64,000 nucleotides of DNA from Gnetum montanum (Eukaryota; Streptophyta; Gnetopsida; Gnetales; Gnetaceae): the NCBI GenBank assembly GCA_015680685.1, contig MNCI01018936.1:1-64000 (forward strand), read 5' to 3'. Below, piece by piece: positions 11,350 through 24,199 of the stretch. The notes under the pieces were generated by a model. That model was not told where the DNA came from and searched no databases. It saw only the letters and a list, made by a program, of their open reading frames with translations. The translations under genes were made by a program, and so were the position numbers. How positions within the stretch are numbered: the stretch's first letter is position 1; each line of letters begins with the position of its first letter.

Positions 11350-12895
11350 AATACATTAAAGGAATTTCAATTGATGATCAAGCTATGAAACTTCTTAATA
11401 GTGACTTTACAAATAAATTTTTTGTGATTAATAATTCTTTATAACATATTAATGCTCTTTTAGCTAGAGTGAAAGATTACAACATGTTATCTAGCTCTCA
11501 GATTAGTTGGCAAAAATCTATTATTTATTGTAATGAAAATATTGAAGAATGGATTACTTTCGAGCCTTGAAAAATATTTAAAAAAATTTCTCAAAATTTT
11601 AGGAATACCTTTTTTCTTTCGAGCCTACTCTTACTATTTTATGAACTTATGTGGTTGATAAAGTTGAAAAGAAACTTGATAAATGGAATGATAATAAAAC
11701 TCAATCTTGCTACTAAAGTTTTAATTATTAAGCAAATGTTTCAATCAACTCATGTTTATTACTCTAGCAGTTGGAATCTATCTAATGCTTCTTATAATAG
11801 AATTAATTATATTATCCACGAATTTCTTTGATTTTTTGAGTAACATAGATAAGGTTTTTCCAGGAGTTTCTTGGGATATTTATACTAGCAGCAAGAAAGA
11901 TTGAGGGCTTAGCCTCATTAATTATTATAACTAGGGTATATCTCTTCTAGTAAAATGGATTACAAAGTGCATTAATGAAGATGATATTTGGATACTCCTT
12001 TTAAGAAATAGACTTATGTAAGGAAAACCTAAGAAGGATAATAATTGGTCTTCTAATAACTTTATTCATTGTCTTCTTTGCGCTCATCCCATTTTTATAC
12101 TTGATTCTCTAATTCTTAAATAAATTGGAAAGACATGGTGCAAGCTAAGTAAATATTGGAATTAAAATCATATAAATTACAATTATATTACAATTTCATA
12201 AGATATGCTTAAACAAATCAAGTCATGGTGGATTCCTTTTAATGAAGAAGCTTGGGCTACTAATGCATCTAGATTATGTACCACTTTGAGCAAATTTGAT
12301 ATCACTACAATTTCTTGTCTACGAATGCATGATAGATGGATTACTTTGAATGAAGCTTCTAGCATCTATGATTTGAATAGAAAGAAGAAAAGGAATTTTA
12401 AGAAATTAATATCTAATCTTGGTAATTAATATCAGGTTAATAACAATTTGCATTAGGCTTTTCCAAATATTTTTTAGACGGATGGCACATTTGTTTTATC
12501 TTCTAATTCAAAAGTTACATATGAGATTATTTTAAAAAAATATTTTATTTATAAAAAATTCAATAAAGCCTAAAATATACAATAATCATTGTTACTTTTA
12601 AATGAGAAAAATTAAAGATATTTGGAGAGCTTCTACATTTATTAAATATCATAATTTTTATGATGTCTTATTCATGAGGTCTTTAAGCACTTATCTTAAA
12701 CATATGAGGAATGGTTCTCCTCAATTTTCTCTTTGTAGATGTGAAAACTCATTTTCTTTTTTTTTTAAGTATATTCTTACTTACCATATTTTTAGAATTT
12801 TTAATAACTTTTAACCCAACATCAATAAATTTATTCTTGGTAATTAGCTTACTTTGTCTACTTCCTTTCTTTGCATTTGGAAATGTCTTTGACTT
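11350..12895 (+). pseudogene. Plant LINE (L1-type) ORF2, 3' portion, decayed
   Basis: Translation in shifting frames gives the end of a non-LTR reverse transcriptase and what follows it. Around 11500 comes SSQISWQKSIIYC. At 11650-11830 KLNLATKVLIIKQMF and YYSSSWNLSNASYNRINYI match the segment downstream of the catalytic palm in plant LINEs (the KxxLAGRxxLIKxVL block). At 12480-12760 DGTFVLSSNSKVTYEI, then FYDVLFMRSLSTYLKHM and QFSLCRCEN match the zinc-binding domain following RT. The catalytic palm itself is upstream and missing, as expected for a 5'-truncated copy. The 3' end is cut by the copia-type LTR at 12896. Confidence 0.72.
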
Positions 12896-13418
12896 TGTCA
12901 TGTCCCCATTCCTCAATGATATCATTCCATAATGAACCATATGTGTCTTCATAACAAGAGTTGTGATTATTTTAATTAAGACTAAAAAGGGAAAGTTATA
13001 ATTAGGCCTAAAAGGATAAATTCTAATAATGGGCATGTTTCTTGAGGTGACCTTTGAGGGTTTGACCTAACGTATTTATACCTAGGCATTACTGGTAATG
13101 TCAGCATGGAGTTGTAAAGCTAGTAAAGATGAGTAATAGGTGCTGGGTGAAGTGGGATAGAAAGGTAACTTGCCATTTCTTTTGGCTAGTTGTTGGCCTA
13201 CCCATGATGATAGTGCTAGATAGCCTTTAAGGGATAGATGCTGAAGGAAGATAATCCCAAGAAATACTTAGAGCTTGATCCAAATACATTATTCCACATT
13301 AATAAAGCATTCATTTTGTCCTTTTTTGCTACATTTTCCTTGTTATTTTCTTTATGCATAATGTTAAATGTAATGTATATTTGGCATTTTCTACAACATT
13401 TGAAAACAAAATGTCACA
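12896..13418 (+). repeat. Copia-type LTR (J)
   Basis: Starts TGTCATGTCCCC, ends AATGTCACA, with a TATA-like gtatttatacc at about 13071 and AATAAAG at about 13301. The end is followed by two bases and a primer site for initiator tRNA-Met. No second copy and no internal coding region were recognised to the right, so this is the left end of a truncated element. Confidence 0.65.
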
Positions 13419-13420
13419 TT

Positions 13421-13431
13421 TGGTATCAGAT
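13421..13431 (+). other. Primer-binding site of J (initiator tRNA-Met type)
   Basis: tggtatcagat matches the first ten bases of the usual TGGTATCAGAGC site of plant copia elements and lies two bases after an LTR ending in CA. Confidence 0.65.
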
Positions 13432-14689
13432 AAAACTATGACCCAAGGACCAATTAAAATCAAGAACTAACTATAATCCAATGATGAATCATGAAGCCAC
13501 AAGTCAGGAAGTGGTATTGGTCATCACTAAATGTGCCTGATATTTAAAATGATCCATGTAAGCTATGGGTTACCTCTTCATGATTTTCAATAATAATTGA
13601 TTTTGGACCACACATCTGTAGAAGAACGATGAATGTGTATCATGTTTGAGATAGATCCTACAAACCAATAAGATTCTTTCAGTGAGTAATTAAGAGATTC
13701 TATTATGCCTCAACAATGCACATCAATTGGAAGAGACATTGGTAAGATAAGGATACATTCATTTAGGTAACTCATACCCATCTTATAGTATCATCAAAAA
13801 TGTTAGTTGATTAATCTCATTATTAAGTTTCACTTAGAAGGTTAGTAACCATGACCTAAATCGACCTTTTTTTCTTGGAACTTATTGTTTCCAAATACCT
13901 AGCATCAACCTAGCCATAAGATTGTATCATCCCTACTCAATCAGTAAGATTTATAGGTATTATCTTAAGATTCATAGGGAAACCAATGCTTAGAGGTTAA
14001 TGTTGTGATGTCTTTCTTTGCAAACCCTCTCCTTAGTACCTCGCTAGGGTATAACCATGCTCCAGGTTTACATCACATTTATGAAATTATAAGATGTATG
14101 TGTACATTTTGTTTACGAGTCAATATATCATTTAGAATCAAATCCAAACTATCCAAAGTCCTCATTTAGTCTATACATAAATCTAGTAATGTCAATTTGA
14201 TAATATAGGCTAATTAGTTCCTTCCAAATATAGAAAATAGAACTTAGTTTTTAGACCCTAAAAGCATGTCTAATGTGTAGTACTCATCAAGATGATTTAA
14301 ACAATACAAATCTCCTCTCGATTAGTCTTACAATTTTGGAGATATCACTATTTAAATTATCTCATTATGCATGTTTTATAATAAATTAAATAATTAATTA
14401 TTAAATTATTGAAAAAAGAGTCAAAATTTTAGGATCAAGAAGCAAACCCAAAAACTTTCCTTAGCCAACCAAACTCATACCCTATCATCCATCGAACCAC
14501 CATGTTGACCATTGAGGTAAGGAAAAATAAAATAATAATAAAAATTTTAAAAAATCTTAATATCAAAACTAAAAGTTGGAATTGAATCCAAGATCTCATA
14601 TTTTCCAAGCCCAGTTATTAAGGTTCAACTAGCTAACTACTAGGTTGATACTCCTTGTTGTTTAAAAGCATGCATTAATAATAAAGTGC
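13432..14689. other. Unassigned sequence between J and D
   Basis: AT-rich with short frames only. At about 14575-14645 the minus strand has tagctagttgaacc and ggattcaattcc, a weak likeness to tRNA-derived A and B boxes, so a SINE remnant is possible. Nothing else is recognised. Confidence 0.4.
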
Positions 14690-15065
14690 ATGCAAAAAAT
14701 ATTAATCTAGTCCAATAAATACAAGAAATGATAAGAATATCATATTTATTGTCAGTCATATCAATGTGTTTAGGTATAAGATGCTCTAATAATGATCCAT
14801 ACAATTGCTTAAGTTTCTACTATGAGCACTCAAAAAATATTCTAACTTTGTTGAAAGAAAACTACAAGAGTTCAGCTATACTAATGACATAATGTGCCAT
14901 AAATATAGTTGAAATGTGCATTTATATAAGCTTGACATGACACTAAGTCAATGTATCTTCATCAATGCATCTTTCCATGCATCAACAGGGCTGTGTTAAC
15001 AAGGCTACATGAATAGGGCTATGTTGATGCATGCCCATCAATGTAGCAGTTGACATGATTCATCA
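14690..15065 (-). repeat. Partial 3' LTR of element D
   Basis: Starts in minus-strand reading with TGATGAATCATG directly after a purine tract (complement of 15066-15077). A TATA-like sequence is at about 14920-14932. The U3 at 14950-15050 has several catcaatgcatc / gttgatgcatg palindromic words. The rest of the LTR resembles those of B and F but stops near 14690. Confidence 0.7.
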
Positions 15066-15321
15066 TACTCCCATGAAAAAGTGAAAACTTATCCTCGAGT
15101 GAACAAAAGTAGGATCAAGCTTCTTACAAAATTGAAAAATTATGGAATTATTGATTGACTAACATTAACAACTGATTGACTCAAACTATTGACTAACTTT
15201 GAGTGTCGAATTGTATGGAATTATGAAAAATTATAAAAATTTGTGTCCATGAAAAAAAAAATGAAAACCCTTAATAAAATTGATAGCAAGATCTCTATAA
15301 TTGTTAAATATAGGATGAAGT

Positions 15322-18173
15322 TTAAATAGTTCTAGGAAGTGGAGGCTTCTAGGGTGCTAAACGATCTTCACCAAGCTCTAGTGCTTTTGGCAGTGGCAAT
15401 AGTTGAGGATGTTCTAACATGACTACTACTTTAGGAGGAAGATGGACATCATCTAGTACTGCTTTCATTTTCTCTTCTTTGCTCTATGGGTTGTATGTAG
15501 TTCATATGACTTTGTCAATGTGGGCTAGTATGGGAATGTTCCATAGGTAAGGCATTGTCAGGAACAACTCCTTAACATTCACAAATCATGTTGTGAATTA
15601 TTTTCATTTGATGATAAATGTCTTAAAAAGGTTCTATAACTTGTGGTGATTGTTCATTCTTTTGGCAAGGTCCTCAACAATCTATTTTTGATTAGTGAAT
15701 TAGTCCTAAGAACTTCAAGCTCTACATTGGCTATCTCCAACTATTATTTAGACTCTTTGTGATGCTTGAATTTAGCCAAATAGAGAAGGTACAAACTAGC
15801 CACCTATTTCTCTATCTCTATCCTTGGCCTCCCTACAAGTACAATAGTCAAGTTTGCATATCAAACAATGGTGAGTTCCATGTATTCTATCATCTCTTCT
15901 ATTTGCAACTCCTTTAGGTGGATTTAAACTTTATTGTATGTGTTTAAGTTGTTAAAGATTGGCTACCACACATCACCTCTTTGTTGGAGTTATTGGAATG
16001 CCTCATCCATCTTCATCTTAGCCTTTTGAATTTCTTTCTTGTTCACTTCCTTGAGTATCCTAACCTAGTCCCTGTAGTGGGTTTTAAGCTTTTCAAATTT
16101 TAGGACCTCATTCTTCTAGGCAGCTACCTCTATGGTTATTATTGAGTGAAGTGTCTAGACTTCCTCTATAGAGAGATTTTGGTTCTCCATTACTAACCTC
16201 CTTAAGTCAAGATTCACCTTAGCTAGTTTCTCCTACTATTATCATAATAATTTGACCATTTGATCCTGTTGCTTCTTAACATTCTATAGGTAGTAAATAT
16301 CTTTAGTGATGACCAAGTTTTCCTTTTGGACTTGAGCAGTCCTTATCTATGTTGAAGTGAAGAGATTATAATAAATAAGAATCAAATACCACCATCTCCT
16401 TAACATTCTCAATCTCTCTTAATTTTTTTTGAAGCTACTGGAAAGATTCATCTTTGTTTAGGTCCTAGTTGATAATGGTGGAGTCAGAGATATGGTCTTG
16501 CAACTCCATAATTCTAACAACCAATCAATAGTTTTTGGTAGTAGCTTCTTACAATTGGGTGTTGGTGATGATGAACTTGCATTTCATCTCTAATAGCTCT
16601 AATTGGATTACTATAATCTCATATGAGAGATCAAATATCTCTAGAAGTAGTTACCTAGTTCCCACTAGTTGGTTCAACATCTCCTTGTGTTGGACTACAC
16701 TAAGCTAAACACCTTTTGTTCCTACAAAAGGTTCAACATCTTTTAAGGTAGAAATGTCTAGAATAGTTGTAGCAAGAGAATTTAATGCCTCAACCACTCT
16801 ATTTTCCACCACTTCTATCATTGTCTCTTGACCATGGTGTTGCATCGCTAGGATGGTTTCCCCCTCACCTTCCTTTATGTGCACCAAGAAAGTTGCAGCA
16901 TTGCTAGAGATCTCAAGGAATTCTTGTTGTCCAAGGATGGACATTGTAACTTCTTAGGCACTTTGATTCATTATCATGGATGCCTATATTCTTTGTGTAG
17001 AGAACCATAGGATGGTCTCCTCTAGAAAATTAATGGTTTGAGTAACCTTGTTGAGAAGGCTTGTTGGGTGGTAGATTAATGGTTTCCCATCACTTACCTC
17101 ATCCTATTGTTGTTGCAATAGTTGCTCAAAAATTTTTTGGATCCTTTTAATAGCTACAAAGGCTTCTAGTGTGGTCTCTCTAGTAGGTGGTGGTAGTGGC
17201 CATTGCTCTTCTAGTAGCTTTATAGCTAATTTATCTTTCATCATCTCTTGCCAAGATGTGGCAGGAGCATGGTGGAGTGTATCATTGGCATAACATGCTA
17301 TGCCTCCCCATTAGTGGAGATTTTTGATAAAACACAAGAAGGAAAATTTCATTCTCCCTCTCTCATTTTCTTTAAAGTGCTTCTTGATTTCGAGGTACAT
17401 GAGCTGAGGGAGGTTGATTTAGAACTTACCAGTTAGAGTTGTGCAGGCATGGGTGGAGAAGGCTATCACCTTGCTGGGTCTCATTGTAGGATTCAGGTGA
17501 TAAGTTTCTATCTTGAAGTAAGTAAACTTTGCCTTAGTTAGTATGCGATATTTCTTACAATTCATCCCACAGCAACATTGAATCCATTCTTTCTTTGCTT
17601 CAGGGTCCATCTGTGTAGAAACTTCTACCAAAGCTTCTCCTATATTGGGTGCTGAGGGCCTCCACAATTGTCTCAATCAAATAAGAGATGGTTATATCCT
17701 TAATCTTGAGTATCACATCTCCCTGTTAGTTGGTCCAGAATAGGTACTTCTCCCCCTTGTACAATTGTTTATTGGATGAGAGAATGGGCCACATGGGAGA
17801 CATCTACAATTCAATGTGGACTTGCTTGGGTGCCAAGTCCAAGAAGGATCTAAAGTTAAATTCTTCAAGAACTAAACTTTGGACCTCCTTAAAAAAAATC
17901 TTCTCAAGGTAGGCCTTAATTAATGTGGCCTCTAGATTGGGCCTTAGTATTAATGCCTCATCTTGCCTAGATTAGCCAATTTTTGCTATGGGAATCTGGC
18001 AAATAGATTCCACTTTGGGCTCCTCTTGAAGAGGTCTTGTTCCATGAGTTTTGGCCCCCTATTCTTAGGGTTTTTGTGGCTATTGCTAGCTCCTTCCTCC
18101 TTGTGGCCACTTTTCCCTTGGTTGTGATGATCCTCCTATTGGTTCTCCTCTCTTTGGTATCATCTATGATCAT
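15322..18173 (-). pseudogene. aORF of element D: best long copy, decayed
   Basis: About 950 codons, from ATG at 18173 (or 18185) to a stop at 15322-15324. The N-terminus is basic (DDTKERRTNRR, TTKGKVATRRKE). At about 17731-17910 comes LEEFNFRSFLDLAP, then SPMWPILSSN and GEKYLFW, the block shared with Z and C. From 17676 to 16705 one frame is nearly open over 320 codons with about six stops, including LEEQWPLPPPT and a Val/Glu/Ile-rich stretch ending EPFVGTKGV. After that follows a coiled-coil region, with KVNLDLRRLVMENQNLSIEE at about 16160-16240 matching Z almost exactly. It ends KPPLPRTI then stop. No transmembrane segment seen. Function unknown. Confidence 0.78.
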
Positions 18174-18603
18174 AAATGTAGCCAAGGATTAGCAATTAAT
18201 GTGTAATCCTTAGTACTTTTTAATACCTTTTCTCTTGTTGTTAACTTACACTTAGGTTAGCTTGTGATCATGGTAGATTAATTATTTTATTATTATTTTA
18301 TTCATTAGCCACTAGAGTTTGATTATAAGGTTTAACTTGGTGTAGATGGAAATTTTAATATTATTTCAATAGTTGAACCTTGGGGAGTTAGAAAAAGTTT
18401 TGAAAAATTTTCTATTATAATCAATAGGTTTGTGGCCTCCATGATGTAAAGCTTACCTTCAATAGCTAAAGGGTCGAAAAATAAGATGAATTAGATAAGC
18501 GATTTCAAAGTTGTAGCCCTCAAAAGGTTCTTTGGGCTTTGAAAATTACAAAAAATCTCCTTGCGTTATGAAGAAAATGTGAAAATTTGGCTAAGTGTTG
18601 TTG

Positions 18604-18690
18604 CATATTTATAGAATTTTTTTGATTCATTGAAACATCAGGTTGCATCAATGCATCAAGCTATGTTGATGGGGATGCATCGGGATAGCC
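18604..18690 (-). promoter_or_regulatory. Putative internal promoter before aORF of D
   Basis: In minus-strand reading, palindromic gcatcaatgcatc-type words (18637-18686) are followed by ttctataaatatg (18604-18616) and, about 430 bp later, the aORF start. Two 12-base words, catcaatgcatc (18646-18657) and gctatgttgatg (18660-18671), are identical to words in the U3 of D's own LTR (14960-14971 and 15018-15029). This makes D the clearest case of an internal copy of the LTR promoter pattern. Promoter activity is inferred. Confidence 0.5.
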
Positions 18691-18959
18691 ATTTGAGGCA
18701 ATTTTTACAATGAAATAACTAAGTGTTTGGGGAGAGTTTGATGATGAAATTGGAGTCCAAAAGAAGCTAGAAAAGCCTAGAGTGATGAAAAATCATGGAA
18801 GAGGGCTTGAAGTTCATTTGGGTAAGGAGATTTGGAGAAACTTATATAGGCAATAAATTCAAACTAGATGTTTCATTTTGAAAAATGATGGAATTGAATG
18901 TAAAATAACTAAGGGATAAGAAATTCTTAAAAAAATTAGACTAAGGGTTATGCAAGTGG

Positions 18960-19900
18960 ATCCTTCCCATAGAAGGCTCATGCCCTTAATGCTCTTTCAT
19001 GCCCTCATACCTAGGATTCTATAGGCACTAAGGATGATTAATGATCACAAACTATTATAAATCAAATCCACATAAGAAATTATTAAGGAATTAAGACATA
19101 GCAAAACAAATACATTGATTAAACATGATAAGAGGTAGTGAGGTGATAGAAGGCAAGAGTAAAATTATGAGAGAGAGTGTGTATGTGTTTGGTAATGGAG
19201 TCTCTCATTCTAGTCACATGAAGTCCTTTGTGGTTTATGTGGTTAATGTGACTTGATATTGTTCCATCCTTAGTTAGAACCAAGTTCATCCACTTCCAAT
19301 GACTTTTCATTAACACATTTAGATTATTTGATTTCTAGAGTTCATGAACACTCCCAAAGATCAACAACAATTCCAAAGAGAAAGGAAAAATGAAGCAGGA
19401 AGTTAGGAGGGCCTTAGTTAGAAAAGTGTCTTTATGCATGGGTAACATATCTTTCCAGCCCCATAACCAATTCTTGTAGCCCATTATTTTATCTAAGGAA
19501 TGTGCTTTAAATTCCCATGTTTTTTTCTTATTATTTTCAATGGGAACCACACCATGCAAAGAAATTATTTTTGGTAATGGTTGACATTAGGAATGATGAA
19601 AAATTGATGAGTATACTCATAAAACTGTAGATGGTAGGTAGGTGCAAAAGGTGATAAGTCCTCTTGAAGCCACACCCTTATCAATTCCACTTGATTCATT
19701 TCAAGTTTGTTAAGTACAAAGGTCATATATTCTTTATAAGTTATTATTAACAAAGGACCTCATGCTTCCAAGATGAAAGAATATCATGGAGTTGAGTGGA
19801 ATGGATGGATGACATGAGCTCACTATGTGATATCATAAGAAAATCAATGCTCCATTAATTGATGTCATTAAGTAATCAATTCAAACTATAAATCTCAATT
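18960..19900 (-). other. Conserved non-coding spacer of element D
   Basis: Carries the same ordered blocks as the spacers in Z, A and C, for example gtggatccttcccatagaag near 18956-18975 and gcatgggtaacatatctttc near 19437. No frame is open for long. Confidence 0.65.
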
Positions 19901-20279
19901 AAAGTTCCAACTATTAGTAGCTACATAAAGCACCAAAGTCCTAAGAAAACACATGTAAAAAAATTTAACAAAGAGAAATATATAGAATAAATTGCAAAAT
20001 ACTCAAGAAAATGGAAAATGTATAAAGGAATTTGTAAAAAAAAAAAAAACTTAAAACACCAAGAAGCCATTACAATATTCTAGCATGGATGACCATCTCC
20101 CCCACAATTAAATTATAAGGAGGAGATCTAAATGATTGAGTGTGCTTGACCATCAATGGAGGATTTATTGCCATTAGGTCTAAGAAATGTTTAACTTGTT
20201 GTGTGTTGACCAATAATCTTTTGTTTGGACTAGCAAGATGGTAGATCAACATGGCCCTTGACAAAAGCTTTGCATGTAT

Positions 20280-21330
20280 AATATAAGGTCCCCTCCCATA
20301 GCATTTGAAATTTTCTACATTTTTGGTATGTGCATGGGGTTCTAGTAGAGAACCTTATCTTCTAGTTGAAACTTACCATTTCTTATTTTGAGGTCAAGAT
20401 GTTTCTTTCTATGTGCCTTGTGCACTTCATTCAAGGATAGGACCACTAATTGATTTTCATCTAGCATTTTTACATTCATTAATATTTTTTTTGCCTAAAC
20501 ATAAATTGAAGTTAAGGTCACAGGCTATTGAAAGTGTATAGAGCTTTGTTTGGATTGGGAGAGTTAGAAGTTTTCCATACACTAAGTCATAGGGAGAATA
20601 ATTAATAGGAAGTTTTCATGTTGAATGAGAAGCCTAAAGATCATCGTTGAGTTTGGTACTCTAGTCCTTCCTATAGTTACTAACTATGTGTATTACTGTT
20701 TTTGTTATTTCCCCATTTGTAACCTTAGCTTGACTATTTGCTAGGGGGTGGTATGAAGTTGTGAGTTTATGTTCAACCCCTAAGCATTGCATAAGTTTTC
20801 AAAATGTGGAACTTGTGAAGTGGGTTTCATTATAAAAAATTAGTGCTCTTGGCACACGGAATTTGTATATCATATTTTGTTACATAAACTATGCTATCGT
20901 AGAGGATCAATAGTTAGTGATGATGGTGGCTTCAGCCCACTTCATGCAGTAGTCAACAATGATGATTATGTATTCATTTCCATTGGACATGGGGTAGATG
21001 GGCCACATGAAGTGAATTCCCTAAAGATTGAAAGGCTCTAGTAATTAAATCCACTATTAGAACCCTTCCATCCGAGTAGTTATTCCTTCATCCCTTTAGC
21101 ATTTGTCACATGAATGGAAGAAGTGATGGACATCCCTAAAGATCATTGGTCAATAATATCCTATCATGAGGATTTTAATGGCTATCCTTCTCCCAGCATA
21201 GTGGCCTCCACAAGGACCTTTGTAAGTATCTTGGAGGACTTGAAGTTGATCTGCATTAGGTATGCACCATCACACTAGGCCATTGGCACAACTCTTATAG
21301 AGGTTACCTTTGATTTCCATGAAATTTCTG
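20280..21330 (-). pseudogene. Integrase of element D, decayed
   Basis: The zinc-binding HHCC end reads CHHFFHSCDKC (about 21110). The core follows: GIHFMWP at about 21010, where the family has GIDFMGP, so the first catalytic Asp is His here, then VDYCMKWAEA. At 20540-20790 comes GVEHKLTTSYHPLANSQAKV and TNGEITKTVIH, then YRKD, STKLNDDL and SPYDLVYGKLLTLP, a typical Ty3/gypsy integrase order. It would insert element cDNA into chromosomal DNA. Several stops and at least two frameshifts make it non-functional. Confidence 0.85.
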
Positions 21331-21499
21331 GCTTGATAAAGAAACTATTGTTTCTTCTTACTATCCCATTCATATGGCACCTCCTAAGTAGGTAGGAGAG
21401 GATGTAATCATACCAATTGGACACTTTGGAATTTTGAACATCAACAACATCAGAAAAGAGAAGTTCATCTACAAATTGATCAAATGATGATGCTTCATC

Positions 21500-22960
21500 C
21501 TCTTTTTTATTCCATCATAACCAAAACAAGTCGTGAGTAACCACATTCTGATTTTCCTTTCTTTCAATCATTGTAAGATCAAACTCATGAAGAATCACTA
21601 GTCACTATATGTACAAGGGCTCACCATTTATTTATTCATGAGGAACCATATGGCACTATGGTTGGTATGCATAAAACTTGTTATCGAAGCACATAGTTCC
21701 TAAATTTCTATAAGGCGTATGCCATTTTCATGAGTTCCTTTTTAGTGGTGGTGTAGTTTAGTTATGCACTCACAATGCTCCTACTTGTACAATGGATATA
21801 TTATGGACATTTTTTTATGATCAAATTATGTAAGCACAACCCCAAAATCATAATTACATGCATCAATCATGATGTGGAATGGCCTGAACCAATTAAGTGA
21901 TCATGGAATTAGAGTTTCTAGAAATTTATATTTTAACTATTTGAATGCACTCTTGAATTTTCTAGTCTAGGTGAATGATGCATCATTCTTTATAAGATCA
22001 ACCAATGATTTGGTAATTTTCAAGAAGTTTTTGATGAAGTGTCTATAATAACCTATGTGGCCAAGGAATGACCATACATCTTTCACTATTTCTAGTTGTC
22101 TGGTTATTCCTTGGATGACTTGTACTTTCTTTGAGTCAACATCAATTCCTTTGTTGGAAATTCTATGTCTCAAGACAATGTCTTCTTAAAGTATCAGATG
22201 GATCTTTTTTTTTTAATTGAGCCTTAGGTTAGTTTCCACCCATCACTAAAGAACTTGCTCAATGTAGTCCAATGCTTACTCAAATGTAGCCCCATAGGTA
22301 GAGAAGTCATCCATGAAGATTTTTACCCCAGTATCGATCTATTATTGAAAGATGCTAAGGATAAACCATTAAAATGTGTTAAGAGCATTGCACAAGCCAA
22401 AGGGCATCATTTTATATGCAAAAGTCGCACAAGAACTTGTGAATGTAGTCTTGGCCTAGTTCTTTTTTACTATCTAAATTTGGTTATAGCCTGTACAACC
22501 ATCTAGAAAGTTGTAATAGCAATGTCTTGCTATAGTGTCCAACACTTGGTCCACAAATGGTAACATAAAATAATCCTCGTTTATCATCATGTTCAATAGT
22601 TGAAAGTATATATAGACTCTCCATTTTCCTCCTTTCTTTGGAACAATAATGAGTGAGCTAACCCACTGGTTATTGGATAGATGAATCCAACTTTGAGGAG
22701 TTACTCAATCTCCTCCATGATAATCTACTTGAGTTTTGGTTTAATCATCATTGTGGTTGCCTCTTTGTATTGATGGAGGAGTCTATGTAGATTCAGTACT
22801 AGAAAATTTGAGGATCTATCCCTATAAGCTCATGATATGACCAAGCAAAGTTTGTTGACCATTTCTTCAAAACTTTCAACAATTTCTATTCTTGTTTAGG
22901 AGGAAGTTTGATAGTGATGATCATTAGATTACTATTTTGAAGAGAAGGGTATTCCATGCT
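21500..22960 (-). pseudogene. Reverse transcriptase and RNase H of element D, decayed
   Basis: RT blocks in order: NFAWSYHEL (about 22860), WVSSLIIVPKKGGKWRVYIY (about 22600-22660; the usual catalytic Asp is Tyr), FMDDFSTYG at 22291-22320 (the YxDD-type site), then VDSKKVQVIQGITRQ and VWSFLGHIGYYRHFIKNF at 21967-22173 (thumb and connection). RNase H follows with NYDFGVVLT near 21840. This converts element RNA to DNA inside the particle. Multiple stops and frameshifts. It is similar to the pol of element B. Confidence 0.88.
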
Positions 22961-23429
22961 TGCCAGTAGAGCCTTTAACTCAAGGGGCTAAAAATGATGT
23001 ATGACTATAGCTTAGAAGGGGTAGTAGGGAGGATATGTGAAAAGCACTATTGGCATGGTAAAACAAGATAATCAAATCTCATGTGTTAAGATCATGTGAT
23101 AGCTTTTTTCCATATTGAGTTGCACTTTTGTGATGACACTAGTTTCATCCAACCACCATAATTTAGAGAGCAAAGAAACAAATTAAAGAAACATGAGATA
23201 ACATAAGATAACATGAGATTATCAAGAAAACATTGGCTACCATGATTTATGACCAAAAATGCTTAAGAATGTTGTATTTTCTTTTAAAAATTTTACAAGA
23301 TTTTAAATGTTTTTGATACCAAGGAGTAAATCCCTTGCATGCTTGCTTGTCATAGGTCACAAGGTTTGTCCATGTAAAGTTTCTATTTAAGTATGCAAAC
23401 AAAATAAAACAAAAGATAAGAGCAAACAT

Positions 23430-23970
23430 GTTAGCATTAGATGTAATATGGTTTAGGATAAGAATGGTTAACTATGTTAGTCAACTCATTCCTATCCAGA
23501 TATAGTATCATGAGGGCCTCATTGCCATAATCTTTGGTCACTATGAAGGATCCTTCCAAGTTAGTTGAAAATTTATTTGCATGTTCATGATTTGGTTGAG
23601 TTTCTTGATTTCATCATGAATTGCTAACGCTAAATTAGGTCTAATCTTATGAGCCTTTTGCTTGATAGGCTTGATGCTAGTATAGAGTACTATGTTATAT
23701 AGAATGGGGTGTGGGTTGAGTCTAGGAATATCTTCATGGGATCATGCAAAGGCTTTAATGTTTTTTTTACAATGCTTTGGTGATATCTTGGACAAGCTTA
23801 GGTTCAAGAGAAGAACTTAGGTTCAAGTTATTTTCCTCACTGTTATCAATTGTAATGGGAATTTCCACTAAGGAATCCTGTGTGATGTCTTGGGCTTTTA
23901 GATCTAGAGTTTTGACAATGTAGTGAGGCCATTCCAAGGTTTTCTTAATTGGTCAATCAATTGAGAAATA
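23430..23970 (-). pseudogene. Fragment K: RT start joined to integrase C-terminus
   Basis: Minus-strand reading gives SHEDIPRLNPHPILYNIVLY and IKPIKQKAHKIRPNLAL (the N-terminal RT block of gypsy elements), then almost directly, in another frame, LEGSFIVTKDYGNEALMILY and LDRNELTNIVN, the C-terminal integrase domain. The intervening RT, RNase H and integrase core are missing. It belongs to a lineage different from D and B. Confidence 0.65.
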
Positions 23971-24199
23971 TCACAAAGGATCCATAAAATCTTAGGGGTA
24001 ACTCAAGGTATTACCACTAGTTCACTCTTTCATGTTAAAGAAAACACATTACATGGCATTTGTATTATATGTTAATCAAATAATAATTTACTAAATTAAT
24101 ATAATAGGATATATGAGGTTTAATCCTTATCATTTTATTAGCAAAAAAGTGATAAGTTAGTATGAACATCACAAACACATAAAATAATATATTATATTA

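Larger units (their letters stand above)
14690..23150 (-). mobile_element. Element D: 5'-truncated Ty3/gypsy element with aORF
   Basis: In minus-strand reading: reverse transcriptase, RNase H and integrase (22.96 to 20.28 kb), conserved spacer, putative internal promoter, aORF (18.17 to 15.32 kb), polypurine tract and partial 3' LTR. It is the only element here that shows where aORF sits relative to integrase: downstream, as for the env-like ORF of Athila elements. Gag, protease and 5' LTR are missing. Boundaries at about 23.15 kb and 14.69 kb are approximate. Confidence 0.8.

Noticed and set aside
13482-13495. tgatgaatcatgaa, like a gypsy LTR start
   Set aside because: No second end, TATA box or partner repeat follows; 14-base match taken as chance.
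15322-18173. aORF as an envelope protein
   Set aside because: Only its position fits; no signal peptide, cleavage site or membrane anchor is visible in Z, D or C.
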